Shown: piece by piece, positions 16,623 to 25,644 of the stretch
How the letters are laid out: every line of letters begins with the position of its first letter
Position numbering within the stretch: position 1 is the stretch's first letter
From: Flavilitoribacter sp020436695
Lineage (GTDB): Bacteria; Bacteroidota; Bacteroidia; Chitinophagales; Saprospiraceae
DNA: 64,000 nucleotides
Direction: 5' to 3'
Assembly (NCBI GenBank): GCA_041392665.1
Contig: JAWKLQ010000010.1
Span: forward strand, 212,583 to 276,582
The notes under the pieces: model-generated
Told to the model about the DNA's origin: nothing
What the model saw: the letters and a program-made list of their open reading frames with translations, nothing else
Databases searched by the model: none
Position numbers and translations under genes: made by a program

Positions 16623-18305
16623 ATGTTTAAACGATCGAACTACTTTCTGTTTCTAATATTGGTTGTCTGGGTGGTAGTTAACCTGATCCAGTCGGCAGCA
16701 GTGGGACTGGATCCCGACGAGGCTTACTATTGGGTTTATTCCCACGATCTGGCCTGGGGATATTTCGATCATCCTCCGGTAATTGCATTGTTGATCTGGC
16801 TGGGCGGTAAGATCGCGGGAGGGACACTGGGTGTACGGCTCCTGATGCCCCTGCTGAGTGCAGGCACTTTTCTCATCGTCTGGGATCTGGCCGGTCACCC
16901 ACGGGAGCAGCGGGATATCATCTTTCTGGGGCTGCTGTACGCTGCTATGCCACTCCTGCAGGTTTATGCCTTTGTAGCCACTCCCGATGTACCTTTGCTG
17001 TTCTTTTCTGCTTTGTTCTTTTGGACCTATCGCTATTTCCGGCAACAACCGGGATTAAGTAGGGCGCTGTTGTGGGGAAGCGTTATGGCGGCGCTGATGT
17101 ACAGCAAATATCACGGTTCGGTATTGATCCTGCTGACCGTTTTCTCCAACCGCAGACTTTGGCTACAGCCTTATTTTTATCTGGCCGGTGGCTTTGCTTT
17201 ACTGCTGTTCTTCCCGCATTTGTACTGGCAGTATCTACATGATTACCCATCGTTCCGGTATCACCTTAGTGGCCGGGATGATCCCTATGAATTAAAGCAT
17301 ACGCTGAATTATCTGCTCAATCAATTACTGATCTTTAGTCCACTGTTGTTTATCTTCATCGTGCGGACCTTGTGGCATTGGAGACCTCACAATGCAGTGG
17401 AAAAGGCATATCGGTACGTCATTTTCGGTTTTTGGCTATTCTTTTTTTATACCACTTTCAAAGGGCATGTCGAGCCGCAGTGGACGGTGATCCTGAGTCT
17501 GCCTTTTATTCTGTTGCTGTACCGGGAATACGGGCCGGATAAAAAGGGGCACCGGCTGGTGAGGAATCTTGCGATCGCTTCGGCTGCACTGTTGTTGCTG
17601 GCCCGCATCGTCATGGCCTGGCCGGGTACGGACTTGCGCACACCCTTCAATCGCAACGGCTGGATCAGCGAATTACAGGCTGCCACCGACGGCAGCCCGC
17701 TCATTTTCCAGGATTCTTACCGGAATCCCGCCATGTACCAGTTCTACACAGGGGTACGCGCCTATACCTTTACCGACAACTGCTACCGGAAAAACCAGTA
17801 TGACATTTTTGACTGGGAAAAAGAATTGCAGGATCATTCCGTTTATCTGGTGGGGCAGACGACCTGGGAAAACCCCGGCGCCCGGCTGCTGCCACTATCC
17901 GGTAATACTTTTCATCTTAAAAAGATCGACAGCATCCAGATCAGCCAGAAAGTAACCCTGGCTGCAGATCTGCCGCCCGGTCCCTGGAGAATGGGAGATA
18001 CGATCGCACTGGATATCGCCCTGACCAATCCCTACCCACACGATATTTATCCCGATCGGGGTGATCTGCCGCTTTCGATCGCAGAGCGCTATACCGATAC
18101 GGATTGCCTGGAAGATTACAGTACTTTGCAACTTACTGATGCTCCGGTGGTCTGGCCGGCTCATTCTACGATCACGCTATCGGCAAAATTCCAGGTGATC
18201 ACCGAACTTACCCCCGGGGAAAATACATTCTATCTTTGTATTCAAAGTGGTGACCTGCCGCCCGCTTATGCAAGCAGGGCGATGAAGATAGCTATTATCG
18301 AGTGA
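16623..18305 (+). CDS. GT39/ArnT-like membrane glycosyltransferase
   Basis: 560 residues with about ten membrane helices in the first 400 and a soluble C-terminal domain (IDSIQISQKVTLAADLPPGP onwards). The first periplasmic loop has the DPDEAYYWVYSHDLAWGYFD stretch, then HPP. Acidic residues here are the expected catalytic or metal site of PMT/ArnT-type GT-C enzymes, which use polyprenyl-phosphate sugars. It probably moves a sugar onto a lipid or protein on the periplasmic face; donor and acceptor are unknown. It is one of three GT39-like genes in the window (also 45299 and 61427), none clustered with the others. Confidence 0.85.
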   Translation: MFKRSNYFLFLILVVWVVVNLIQSAAVGLDPDEAYYWVYSHDLAWGYFDHPPVIALLIWLGGKIAGGTLGVRLLMPLLSAGTFLIVWDLAGHPREQRDIIFLGLLYAAMPLLQVYAFVATPDVPLLFFSALFFWTYRYFRQQPGLSRALLWGSVMAALMYSKYHGSVLILLTVFSNRRLWLQPYFYLAGGFALLLFFPHLYWQYLHDYPSFRYHLSGRDDPYELKHTLNYLLNQLLIFSPLLFIFIVRTLWHWRPHNAVEKAYRYVIFGFWLFFFYTTFKGHVEPQWTVILSLPFILLLYREYGPDKKGHRLVRNLAIASAALLLLARIVMAWPGTDLRTPFNRNGWISELQAATDGSPLIFQDSYRNPAMYQFYTGVRAYTFTDNCYRKNQYDIFDWEKELQDHSVYLVGQTTWENPGARLLPLSGNTFHLKKIDSIQISQKVTLAADLPPGPWRMGDTIALDIALTNPYPHDIYPDRGDLPLSIAERYTDTDCLEDYSTLQLTDAPVVWPAHSTITLSAKFQVITELTPGENTFYLCIQSGDLPPAYASRAMKIAIIE

Positions 18306-18455
18306 GGATTGGAAATTAGGACATTCCCTTCCACATCCGGCATCACCCGGATTCACGCCATTACAGTATTATAGTGTCAGGCCATCAATTTTCCCCGGGA
18401 AACCACTTACATTTAGCAAGAATGTACCATTTTTGCGACGTAAACCATCTATAAT

Positions 18456-20114
18456 ATGCTGAATTCTCAAAATCCGACCCGCACCCAAGCCTGGCGGGTA
18501 CTGGAAGCGCACTATCAGGCCGTTAAGGACATTCATATGCGTGATCTGTTTGCACAGGATACCGGTCGCTTCGACAAATATTCCCTCCGCTTTAATGATA
18601 TCCTGGTCGATTATTCCAAGAACAGGATCACCGATGAGACCTTGGGAAAGCTGATGGCACTGGCGCGGGAAACTGCTGTGCCGGATAGCATCGAACAGCT
18701 GTTCAATGGAGAAAAGATCAATCAGACGGAAGGACGTGCAGTGCTGCATACGGCTTTGCGTAACCGGTCCAACTCTCCGGTTTATGTGGATGGAAAGGAT
18801 GTCATGCCGGAGGTGAATGCGGTGCTGGAAAAAATGGAAAAGTTCTCTGAACGGATATTGAGTGGAGAATGGAACGGTTTTACCGGTAAGCCCATTACCG
18901 ACATTGTCAATATCGGCATCGGTGGTTCTGACCTGGGGGCCGTCATGGTGACCGAGGCCCTGCGTCCGTACTGGCGCGGTACCGTCAAACCTCATTTTGT
19001 TTCCAATGTCGACGGCACCCATCTGGAAGAAACCCTGCGTGATCTTTCTCCGGAAACTACTTTGTTCATTATCAGTTCCAAGACTTTCACCACCCAGGAA
19101 ACCATGACCAATGCGCACTCGGCACGGGCCTGGTTCCTGCAGGCTGCTGAGGAGGAAAAGCATATTGCCCAGCACTTCGTAGCGGTATCTACTAATCAGG
19201 AGGGCGTGACGAATTTCGGGATCGACCCGGAAAATATGTTCGAGTTCTGGGACTGGGTAGGTGGTCGGTACTCGCTGACCTCAGCCATCGGCTTATCCAT
19301 CACCTGTACTATCGGTTTTAGGCATTTTACAGAATTGCTGGAAGGCTTCCACGCCATGGATCTGCATTTCCGCAATACAGAACTGGAAAATAATATACCG
19401 GTCATTCTGGCGATGATCGGCATCTGGTACAACAACTTTTTTGGTGCGGAGACTGAAGCCATCCTGCCTTACGACCAGTACATGCACCGTTTCCCTGCCT
19501 ACTTCCAGCAGGGCAACATGGAGAGCAACGGCAAATATGTAGGCCGTGACGGCGAAGAGGTCAATTATCAGACGGGGCCCATTATCTGGGGAGAGCCGGG
19601 CACGAACGGTCAGCATGCCTTTTATCAGCTGATTCATCAGGGGACCAAACTCATCCCCTGCGATTTCCTGGCACCAGCCATCAGTCATAATCCCGTAGGG
19701 GATCATCATCCTAAGTTATTGTCTAACTTCTTTGCTCAGACCGAAGCCCTGATGAAAGGTAAAACAGCCGAGGAAGTTAGAGCAGAACTGCAAAAGAGCG
19801 GTAAAAGCAATGCGGAAATCGAAGAACTGGTACCGTTCAAAGTCTTTGAGGGCAATAAACCGACCAACTCTATTTTGGTTAAAAAGATCACTCCCTTCAC
19901 GCTGGGGAATCTGATCGCGATGTACGAACACAAGATCTTTGTGCAGGGTATCGTGTGGAATATATTCAGCTTTGACCAGTGGGGAGTGGAATTGGGTAAA
20001 CAACTGGCCAATAAGATCCTGCCGGAACTGGAGAACGATGATACGATTTCTGCTCATGATGATTCAACGAACGGATTGATCAATGCCTATAAGGAGATGA
20101 GGACGACGGATTGA
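18456..20114 (+). CDS. pgi: Glucose-6-phosphate isomerase
   Basis: A 552-residue protein of the long (E. coli/eukaryote-like) PGI type. Visible are NIGIGGSDLGAVMVTEALRP near residue 150, ISSKTFTTQETMTNA, the segment GGRYSLTSAIGLS, NMESNGKYVGRDG, the GTNGQHAFYQLIHQG block with the active-site His, and the C-terminal signature FDQWGVELGKQLANKIL. It interconverts glucose-6-phosphate and fructose-6-phosphate in glycolysis and gluconeogenesis. All expected blocks are present and the length is normal. It is a single gene; 150 bases separate it from the upstream GT39 gene and word repeats follow it. Confidence 0.97.
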   Translation: MLNSQNPTRTQAWRVLEAHYQAVKDIHMRDLFAQDTGRFDKYSLRFNDILVDYSKNRITDETLGKLMALARETAVPDSIEQLFNGEKINQTEGRAVLHTALRNRSNSPVYVDGKDVMPEVNAVLEKMEKFSERILSGEWNGFTGKPITDIVNIGIGGSDLGAVMVTEALRPYWRGTVKPHFVSNVDGTHLEETLRDLSPETTLFIISSKTFTTQETMTNAHSARAWFLQAAEEEKHIAQHFVAVSTNQEGVTNFGIDPENMFEFWDWVGGRYSLTSAIGLSITCTIGFRHFTELLEGFHAMDLHFRNTELENNIPVILAMIGIWYNNFFGAETEAILPYDQYMHRFPAYFQQGNMESNGKYVGRDGEEVNYQTGPIIWGEPGTNGQHAFYQLIHQGTKLIPCDFLAPAISHNPVGDHHPKLLSNFFAQTEALMKGKTAEEVRAELQKSGKSNAEIEELVPFKVFEGNKPTNSILVKKITPFTLGNLIAMYEHKIFVQGIVWNIFSFDQWGVELGKQLANKILPELENDDTISAHDDSTNGLINAYKEMRTTD

Positions 20115-20233
20115 TGTTGTGATACTGTAATCCTGTGATGGATAATGGTATTGCTCATGGAGTAATCTATCTTATCTCATTCATTTTCTTGATCCTAACG
20201 TCTCAATATTTCAAAACTTCTTTCATCAACCTT

Positions 20234-21532
20234 ATGCAAATGAAAGGAATATTTCACTGTTCACTTCTTCTGATCGCTTTGTTGCCTACCTGCTTACTGG
20301 CACAGGAACCTCCGGTAGCTGCCGCTTATAATGATCAGATCGATCAGTTGTTGCAACATCCCGCCGTCAAGCAGGCTTTTGCACTAATCGAAGCACAGGA
20401 TTCTATAACCGTAGCGGATAATATCCTGCTCACGGAGATCGAAGCACCACCGTTCAAGGAGATGGTACGGGCCGAAAAATTTGCCGATATGCTGCGGGCG
20501 GCAGGTATCGATTCAGTTTGGATAGACAGCGAAGGTAATGTGCTGGCTCTACGCAAAGGAACAGAAGGTAAACGCACCGTGGCCCTGGATGCACATTTAG
20601 ATACCGTTTTTCCGGAGGGAACCGATGTAAGCGTACAAATGCGGGGAGATACCATCTATGCTCCGGGAGTGGGAGACGATACCCGCGGGCTGGCCATGCT
20701 ATTGACCATAGCCCGGTCCATGCGTGATATCCGGATACGGACTAAGGATGATGTCCTTTTCGTCGGTTCGGTAGGAGAGGAGGGACTGGGTGACCTCCGC
20801 GGAGTAAAACACCTCTTTAGTGAAGCCGGCCCGGGTATCGACGCCTGGATATCGATCGACGGAGGTTCACTGGGGCGGGTTAACACCAAAGCCCTGGGAT
20901 CACATCGTTACCGCGTTACGTTTCACGGTCCCGGCGGCCATTCCTGGGGTGCCTTTGGCCTGGCTAATCCGCACCATGCACTCGGAGCCGCCATTCATAA
21001 CTTTACCAAAGCAGCGGATAGCTTTACCAAAAGCGGACCTCGTACCAGCTACAATGTTGGGGTGATCAGCGGGGGTACTTCCGTGAACTCCATACCCTTT
21101 GAATCGATCATGGAGGTAGATATGCGCTCGGAAAGCCCGGCAAGTCTGCTGAAAATGGATACCATATTGCAACAGGCAGTGCAGGAAGCGCTCGAAGAAC
21201 AGAACGGAATTCGGCGTCGCGGCCCGGAACTTACAGTGACCCTGGATCGCATCGGAGATCGCCCTTCCGGGGAATTATCTTCGGAACTTCCTCTGATCCA
21301 GAGGGCGATGGCTGCCTTGCAACCCTTCGGTGAATCTCCGAGTCTTACCCGTGGTTCCACCAATTCAAACATTCCCATCTCACTGGGTATTCCGGCCGTG
21401 ACTATCGGTCGGGGCGGTGACGGTGGCAATGCCCATTCGCTGGATGAATGGTATCTGAATGTAGAGGGGTATAAGGCGGTGCAATATGCGCTTTTACTAT
21501 TGGTGGCGGAAGCTGGATTGGGGCAGGAATAG
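20234..21532 (+). CDS. Secreted M20-family metallopeptidase
   Basis: 432 residues from ATG 20234 (MQMKGIFHCSLLLIALLPTC, a signal peptide ending near LLAQ). The longer frame from 20135 runs through word repeats and was not used. Zinc ligands appear as VALDAHLDTVFPEG (His-x-Asp), PGVGDDTRGLAML (bridging Asp) and FVGSVGEEGLGDLRG (catalytic Glu). The dimerisation-domain His is in FHGPGGHSWGAFGLANP, and the last ligand in GGDGGNAHSLDEWY. It is close to peptidase T/ArgE-like dipeptidases. It should act in the periplasm as a dipeptidase or tripeptidase; the exact substrate is unknown. Confidence 0.9.
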   Translation: MQMKGIFHCSLLLIALLPTCLLAQEPPVAAAYNDQIDQLLQHPAVKQAFALIEAQDSITVADNILLTEIEAPPFKEMVRAEKFADMLRAAGIDSVWIDSEGNVLALRKGTEGKRTVALDAHLDTVFPEGTDVSVQMRGDTIYAPGVGDDTRGLAMLLTIARSMRDIRIRTKDDVLFVGSVGEEGLGDLRGVKHLFSEAGPGIDAWISIDGGSLGRVNTKALGSHRYRVTFHGPGGHSWGAFGLANPHHALGAAIHNFTKAADSFTKSGPRTSYNVGVISGGTSVNSIPFESIMEVDMRSESPASLLKMDTILQQAVQEALEEQNGIRRRGPELTVTLDRIGDRPSGELSSELPLIQRAMAALQPFGESPSLTRGSTNSNIPISLGIPAVTIGRGGDGGNAHSLDEWYLNVEGYKAVQYALLLLVAEAGLGQE

Positions 21533-21545
21533 GAATGAGGAGTGA

Positions 21546-21575
21546 TCACAATATCTCCACCTCACAATATCTCCA
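21546..21575. repeat. 14-bp direct repeat in convergent gap
   Basis: TCACAATATCTCCA occurs twice with a 16-base period (21546-21559 and 21562-21575) in the short gap between the M20 peptidase and thioesterase genes. Confidence 0.6.
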
Positions 21576-21577
21576 TA

Positions 21578-22108
21578 TCAATTAATCAGATCTTCGAACA
21601 AAGCGCGGATGCTCGACGCATTTTCCGGTTTCATCCGTCCACTGAGGATGAGGCGCATTTCCCGCCGGCGGGTGGCGCTGTCGAAACGTTGTTGTTCAAT
21701 TTCATTGAGCGGAAGTACGGCCGGAGCCGGGATGGGGTTGCCCTTGTCATCATCGATCGCAACAAAGGTGTAGTAGGCGTGATTACAACGGCGGGGTTCG
21801 TGCCCTTTGATGTTGGCGGCGAAAACTTCGACGATCACTTCAACGGAGGTGCGGAAAGCACGCGTAACCGAGGCTTCCAGTGTGACGATCTCACCCATCC
21901 GGATGGGTTTTTCGAAAGAAACATGATCGACAGAGGCCGTTACTACGTGGGCTTCACAGTGTTTGCCGGCACAGATGGCGCTGGCGATATCCATCCAGCA
22001 CAGCAGATTGCCACCCATCAGATTGCCCATCGGGTTGGCGTCGTTGGGCATTACCATCTGGGTCATGGTAGTATGACTTTCACTTACTTTCTTGGGTCGA
22101 AGCTCCAT
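21578..22108 (-). CDS. Acyl-CoA thioesterase (hotdog fold)
   Basis: 176 residues with the YciA/BFIT-type hotdog pattern: MVMPNDANPMGNLMGGNLLC followed by WMDIASAICAGKH (catalytic Asp on the central helix), VTASVDHVSFEKPIRMGEIV and ASVTRAFRTSVEVIVEVFA. The C-terminal tail (RRREMRLILSGRMKPENASS) is longer than in the smallest members. It hydrolyses acyl-CoA to free acid and CoA in the cytoplasm; chain-length preference cannot be read. It converges on the M20 peptidase gene and is followed upstream by another minus-strand gene 43 bases away. Confidence 0.9.
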   Translation of the reverse strand: MELRPKKVSESHTTMTQMVMPNDANPMGNLMGGNLLCWMDIASAICAGKHCEAHVVTASVDHVSFEKPIRMGEIVTLEASVTRAFRTSVEVIVEVFAANIKGHEPRRCNHAYYTFVAIDDDKGNPIPAPAVLPLNEIEQQRFDSATRRREMRLILSGRMKPENASSIRALFEDLIN

Positions 22109-22151
22109 AGATAGATTTGATTGCGTCCGCTTATGATAACGGACAAGAAAC

Positions 22152-22559
22152 TCACCTGATCATTACGCCCTGCCGTTCGGAGTAGGGAATATCGGTAAAC
22201 TGGCTTTGGTTAATACTGCCTTCGGTGAAGATGTACTTTTTGTCGAACATATAGCCGTTTTGTACGAAGCTGATCCAAAACTCGTTAGTAAGCTGGAAAA
22301 GACTGGTCTGTATCGGCTCGATGGGAATGAGCTGGCGGGGCCCGATCTCCTCGTAGAAGTGACGTAAGGTAGTGGTACTCATCTTTTCACCGTTGACCTC
22401 GCCGTAACCCTTGGAACATACCAGTACACTGGTAAGCGGTTCGTCGCTAAGGTTGATCAGATAAGTATCCCATAGATCGTTGTTTTCACTTTGGTTTTCT
22501 CTGGGGCTAATTACAACAGCTAATTGGTCGGCCTCTTTCTGCAGAATATCTTTCTTCAT
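22152..22559 (-). CDS. Conserved hypothetical Bacteroidota protein
   Basis: 135 residues from the ATG at 22559 (MKKDILQKEADQLAVVI). I recognise no named domain. The protein is soluble, with no signal peptide or membrane segment. Conserved-looking blocks are LWDTYLINLSDEPLTSVLV, CSKGYGEVNGEKMSTTTLRH and ELTNEFWISFVQNGYMFDKK. Similar short proteins are common in Bacteroidota genomes as far as I recall. A TATTTTTG box at 22668-22661 gives a plausible promoter. The gene lies between the thioesterase and a DUF2141 gene, all on the minus strand, each with its own apparent promoter. Confidence 0.7.
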   Translation of the reverse strand: MKKDILQKEADQLAVVISPRENQSENNDLWDTYLINLSDEPLTSVLVCSKGYGEVNGEKMSTTTLRHFYEEIGPRQLIPIEPIQTSLFQLTNEFWISFVQNGYMFDKKYIFTEGSINQSQFTDIPYSERQGVMIR

Positions 22560-22660
22560 GTCGAAATAATTAAGCAAACTGTACATTCCACGGCCATGAT
22601 ATCTCTGCTGGGGGAGAGAATTTAAAACGACATGGCCTTATTCCGGGCTCTAAAAGGCTG

Positions 22661-22668
22661 CAAAAATA
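22661..22668 (-). promoter_or_regulatory. Candidate -7 box (TATTTTTG)
   Basis: On the minus strand TATTTTTG fits TAnnTTTG about 100 bases before ATG 22559. Confidence 0.35.
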
Positions 22669-22697
22669 AAAAACATATCGATATGAGCACTATTTCG

Positions 22698-23138
22698 CTA
22701 CCATTTATCGAGGGTGACGGATAAGTTTGATTGTCGTGGGGCGAAGTCAAAGGCTACTTCATCGAAGCGGGGTAGGCGCCATTTGGAGCGCGGTTTGCGC
22801 GAAAATGCGTAGGGCTCGGTGGGGATTCCCAGCCAATTGCGATCCATTTCTCCGTTTCCGTTGATGTCGTGAAATACGGCTACGGCGCAGTTTCCGTACC
22901 TAACGTGGTCTACGATCATTTCCAGGCTGCCGGTGTCTGCGACTTCCTTGCCTTCTACAATGGCTTTTTCCTTGATCAGAAAATTTTCTTTCGAATCATA
23001 AACACCCACCCAGATCCAGCCCCGGGCTTCCTCAATGTTACTTACTTTAAGGTGGAGTACGCCGTCATCCGGCGCGCCGATATTAAAACCGGCGGATAGG
23101 ACGCCTGCCAGCAGTGAAATGAGAAGATGGTAGTACAT
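22698..23138 (-). CDS. DUF2141 family secreted protein
   Basis: 146 residues with a signal peptide (MYYHLLISLLAGVLSAGFN). The body fits DUF2141: LHLKVSNIEEARGWIWVGVY, a GSLEMIVDHVRYGNCAVAVF strand pair, then the calcium-loop-like HDINGNGEMDRNWLGIPTEP, and a C-terminal VAFDFAPRQSNLSVTLDKW strand. The DINGNGEMD segment resembles an EF-hand-like loop typical of this family. Length is normal for the family. Location is probably periplasmic or surface; function unknown. A TATTTTTG box lies 33 bases before the start. Confidence 0.88.
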   Translation of the reverse strand: MYYHLLISLLAGVLSAGFNIGAPDDGVLHLKVSNIEEARGWIWVGVYDSKENFLIKEKAIVEGKEVADTGSLEMIVDHVRYGNCAVAVFHDINGNGEMDRNWLGIPTEPYAFSRKPRSKWRLPRFDEVAFDFAPRQSNLSVTLDKW

Positions 23139-23170
23139 ATCAGGTGAAATTCAGCTCCTCTAAGTTAACA

Positions 23171-23178
23171 CAAAAATA
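23171..23178 (-). promoter_or_regulatory. Candidate -7 box (TATTTTTG) for the DUF2141 gene
   Basis: On the minus strand TATTTTTG fits the consensus; the predicted transcript would have a leader of about 25 bases. Confidence 0.45.
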
Positions 23179-23265
23179 TGCGTGATAATTGTCGTATCCG
23201 GGACGCCGGCCAGGATTTCGTATTTTTCACTCCTATCTCCCCAGCACCGAGAACCGGGTATCAAT

Positions 23266-23490
23266 TCACACTTCTTCCTGTTCCAGATCAGTTTTCCCCA
23301 TATAGATCATGATGATCCCGGCAATGATCATTACCAGTTTGCCGACAAATCCGAAAAGTGGCCCCGACCGGTCGAGCCATACCAGATAGGATAATTTAAC
23401 CCCGACCAGGCTCAGTACCAGCGCCAGAAATCCAACTCCGGCCAGCAGGAAACCTATCGTTGTAACGATTACTTTTTTATTCTCATTCAT
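23266..23490 (-). CDS. Small two-helix membrane protein
   Basis: 74 residues from the ATG at 23490 (MNENKKVIVTTIGFLL). Two hydrophobic helices are visible: VTTIGFLLAGVGFLALVLSL near the N-terminus and FVGKLVMIIAGIIMIYMG near the C-terminus, linked by a short loop with SYLVWLDRSGP. The tail is acidic (KTDLEQEEV). No domain name can be given; small proteins of this shape are frequent near housekeeping genes in Bacteroidota. It is divergent from the HMG-CoA-lyase-like gene, with about 80 bases between the two starts. Confidence 0.6.
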   Translation of the reverse strand: MNENKKVIVTTIGFLLAGVGFLALVLSLVGVKLSYLVWLDRSGPLFGFVGKLVMIIAGIIMIYMGKTDLEQEEV

Positions 23491-23572
23491 AAAAGCACAG
23501 TTAAAAATTATCGCAAATAACAACTATTCTTCCAGTTGAGTGGTTGAAAAAGAACTACTTTTACATAGAACT

Positions 23573-24424
23573 ATGGTGAAAATAATAGAATGTCCCCGCG
23601 ATGCCATGCAGGGATTGAAAACATTCATTCCCACTTCAACAAAAGCTTCCTATCTTAACCAATTGCTCCGGGTGGGTTTCCACACGCTCGATTTCGGTAG
23701 CTTCGTTTCACCAAAGGCCATTCCGCAAATGCGCGATACGGCGGAAGTACTGCAAATGCTGGATCTCAGTAATACCGATACCAAACTACTGGCCATTGTC
23801 GCCAACCGCAGAGGTGCAGAATCGGCAGTGGCTTTTGACGCTATTGATTTTCTGGGCTATCCTTTTTCCATTTCCGAAACCTTTCAACTTAGAAATACCA
23901 ATGCTACCATTGCCGAATCTCTGGGACGGGTGGCCGACATTCAGGAGCTCTGTCAGCAGTATAACAAACAACTCGTCATCTACATCTCTATGGGCTTCGG
24001 TAATCCATACGGAGATCCCTGGAACGTGGAGATCGCCCAACAATGGGTGGATGAACTGGTGAAAATGGAGATCGGGATCTTTCAGCTTTCCGATACCATC
24101 GGCGTGGCCAACCCGGCCAATATTGCCTATTTATTCAGTGCATTGATCCCTGCTTATCCGCAACTCCAGATCGGTGCCCATTTTCACACCCAGCCGCATA
24201 ACTGGCGGGAAAAGATAGAAACGGCCTACGAAAACGGCTGCCGTCGTTTTGATGGGGCCATTCGAGGTTTCGGCGGTTGTCCCATGGCCAAAGACGATCT
24301 GACGGGCAATATGCCTACTGAGCATCTGGTGGAATACTTTGCGTCCAAGCAGGTCAATACCGGTATTAATGAAGAGCTGTTTTTCGCAGCGATGCGCCGC
24401 GCGGGGGAAGTGTTCCCGGCCTGA
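23573..24424 (+). CDS. Hydroxymethylglutaryl-CoA lyase-like protein
   Basis: 283 residues from ATG 23573 (MVKIIECPRDAMQGLKTFIP). It is a TIM-barrel HMGL-like enzyme: ECPRDAMQG carries the first metal/substrate residues, GFHTLDFGSFVSPKAIPQM follows, and the His-x-His ligands are in GAHFHTQPHNW. The loop with the active-site Cys reads AIRGFGGCPMAKDDLTGN, matching the HMG-CoA lyase signature. It would split HMG-CoA to acetoacetate and acetyl-CoA in leucine breakdown. No other leucine-pathway gene is next to it. An isopropylmalate-synthase-like role is less likely because the protein is short and ends after the barrel. Confidence 0.85.
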   Translation: MVKIIECPRDAMQGLKTFIPTSTKASYLNQLLRVGFHTLDFGSFVSPKAIPQMRDTAEVLQMLDLSNTDTKLLAIVANRRGAESAVAFDAIDFLGYPFSISETFQLRNTNATIAESLGRVADIQELCQQYNKQLVIYISMGFGNPYGDPWNVEIAQQWVDELVKMEIGIFQLSDTIGVANPANIAYLFSALIPAYPQLQIGAHFHTQPHNWREKIETAYENGCRRFDGAIRGFGGCPMAKDDLTGNMPTEHLVEYFASKQVNTGINEELFFAAMRRAGEVFPA

Positions 24425-24436
24425 GACCAGTCATCT

Positions 24437-24508
24437 TACTACTGGATAAATGGACGTTGGGACGCTGAGATATTTGGATAGATCCCAAGATCCAAATGTC
24501 CAGTAGTA
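24437..24508. terminator. Imperfect 72-base cruciform between convergent genes
   Basis: The outer arms TACTACTGGA (24437-24446) and TCCAGTAGTA (24499-24508) are exact inverses. Inside, TTGGGA pairs with TCCCAA and ATTTGGAT with ATCCAAAT. The words are those of the CCAAA arrays. Placed between the convergent HMGL and HesB genes, it probably ends transcription both ways. Confidence 0.6.
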
Positions 24509-24536
24509 TGATCAGTGATCTGGCAATGAATATTAA

Positions 24537-24884
24537 TTAGGCAGAAAAGGAAGTACCGCAACCACAGGTATCGGAAGCATTCGGATTGTTGAAGGTGAAA
24601 CCGCGATTATTCAGGCCCTCCATCCAGTCGATCTCCATACCGAGCAGATAGATACCATGGCTTTTTTCCATCAGTACCTTGAGGCCGTTCACTTCGAAGA
24701 CCTGGTCTGATTCCTTTTGTAGATCAAACCCCAGTATGTAGGAAAAACCGGAACAGCCGCCGCCTTTAACACCCACGCGCAGGCCATGATCGGCGGGAAC
24801 ATTTTGTTCTTCCCGGATGCGTAACAGTTGACGGATAGCTCCCTCGGTCAAAGAAATGGGAGCAGTGGTTATGGTGGAGTTCAT
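24537..24884 (-). CDS. HesB/IscA family iron-sulfur assembly protein
   Basis: 115 residues of the A-type carrier family. The three conserved Cys are in GVKGGGCSGFSY (near residue 44) and the C-terminal SDTCGCGTSFSA. ISLTEGAIRQLLRI opens the fold and ILGFDLQKESDQVFEV and KVLMEKSHGIYLLGMEIDW fill the core. It carries Fe-S clusters from the scaffold to apo-targets in the cytoplasm. The Bacteroidota SUF system usually has such a carrier, but no suf genes are adjacent, so I do not choose among IscA, SufA and ErpA. A TAATTTTG box is 24 bases before the start. Confidence 0.93.
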   Translation of the reverse strand: MNSTITTAPISLTEGAIRQLLRIREEQNVPADHGLRVGVKGGGCSGFSYILGFDLQKESDQVFEVNGLKVLMEKSHGIYLLGMEIDWMEGLNNRGFTFNNPNASDTCGCGTSFSA

Positions 24885-24907
24885 TGTTTGCTAAAATTAT
24901 GATCTTG

Positions 24908-24915
24908 CAAAATTA
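24908..24915 (-). promoter_or_regulatory. Candidate -7 box (TAATTTTG) for the HesB/IscA gene
   Basis: On the minus strand TAATTTTG fits TAnnTTTG; the predicted leader is about 15-20 bases. Confidence 0.45.
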
Positions 24916-25113
24916 CGGAAAATTATAACGCCTGAGGTAGCCTTTTGGTTGGCTTATTCCATCAGGGATAGTACATTTGCTCAATTCGTATTTTGTAGGG
25001 TGTATTGTGTAGTGAACAAAGCATCTGGAAATAACGATAGGTATTAGCCGGCAACCCGGTATCCATGGCTCACTATCACCTACCCCATTTTCAAGATCAT
25101 ATCAATATCATCC

Positions 25114-25644
25114 ATGTCAGTAATTGAAGTTATTTTAGAGATCATCAAGATCAGCGTTCCGGCACTCATCGTATTTTTTACCGTTCATTATCTGTTTAAG
25201 AACTATCTGGCCGGGCAGCAACAACTCCGGCGACAGGAGATAGAAAAAGAACAAAAAAGTGCTGCCCTGCCTCTGAAAATGCAGGCATATGAAAGACTTT
25301 CCCTATTTTGTGAACGCATCGCGTTGCCCACCCTCCTGTTGCGATTCCCACCGGCCGACCAGAAAGCGAAAGCTTACCGGCTAACGCTCTTACTGGCAAT
25401 CCAACAGGAGTTTGAGCACAATATCACCCAACAGGTCTATATTTCCAGCCAGCTTTGGGAGATCATTAAAGCCGCCCGGGACGATGCGGTCAATTTCATC
25501 TCTATTGTTTCGGAGAAGATCGCCCCGGAGGCGCCTGCGAGTGAATTGAAGCAAGCCTTACTGAACTGGGAGGCCGGCAGGGAAACGACCGGCCTCGACA
25601 CCGCTTTGTTAGCCATCAAAAAAGAGGCCTCGATATATTTATGA
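25114..25644 (+). CDS. Membrane-anchored conserved hypothetical protein
   Basis: 176 residues. The N-terminus has one membrane helix (LEIIKISVPALIVFFTVHYL), followed by a short charged coiled-coil stretch (QQQLRRQEIEKEQKSAALPL) and a helical cytoplasmic domain with QAYERLSLFCERIALPTLLL, LAIQQEFEHNITQQVYIS and LWEIIKAARDDAVNFI. I recall this as a conserved Bacteroidota family without a known function. Its stop overlaps the start of the next gene (ATGA, 25641-25644), so the two are translationally coupled. Confidence 0.75.
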   Translation: MSVIEVILEIIKISVPALIVFFTVHYLFKNYLAGQQQLRRQEIEKEQKSAALPLKMQAYERLSLFCERIALPTLLLRFPPADQKAKAYRLTLLLAIQQEFEHNITQQVYISSQLWEIIKAARDDAVNFISIVSEKIAPEAPASELKQALLNWEAGRETTGLDTALLAIKKEASIYL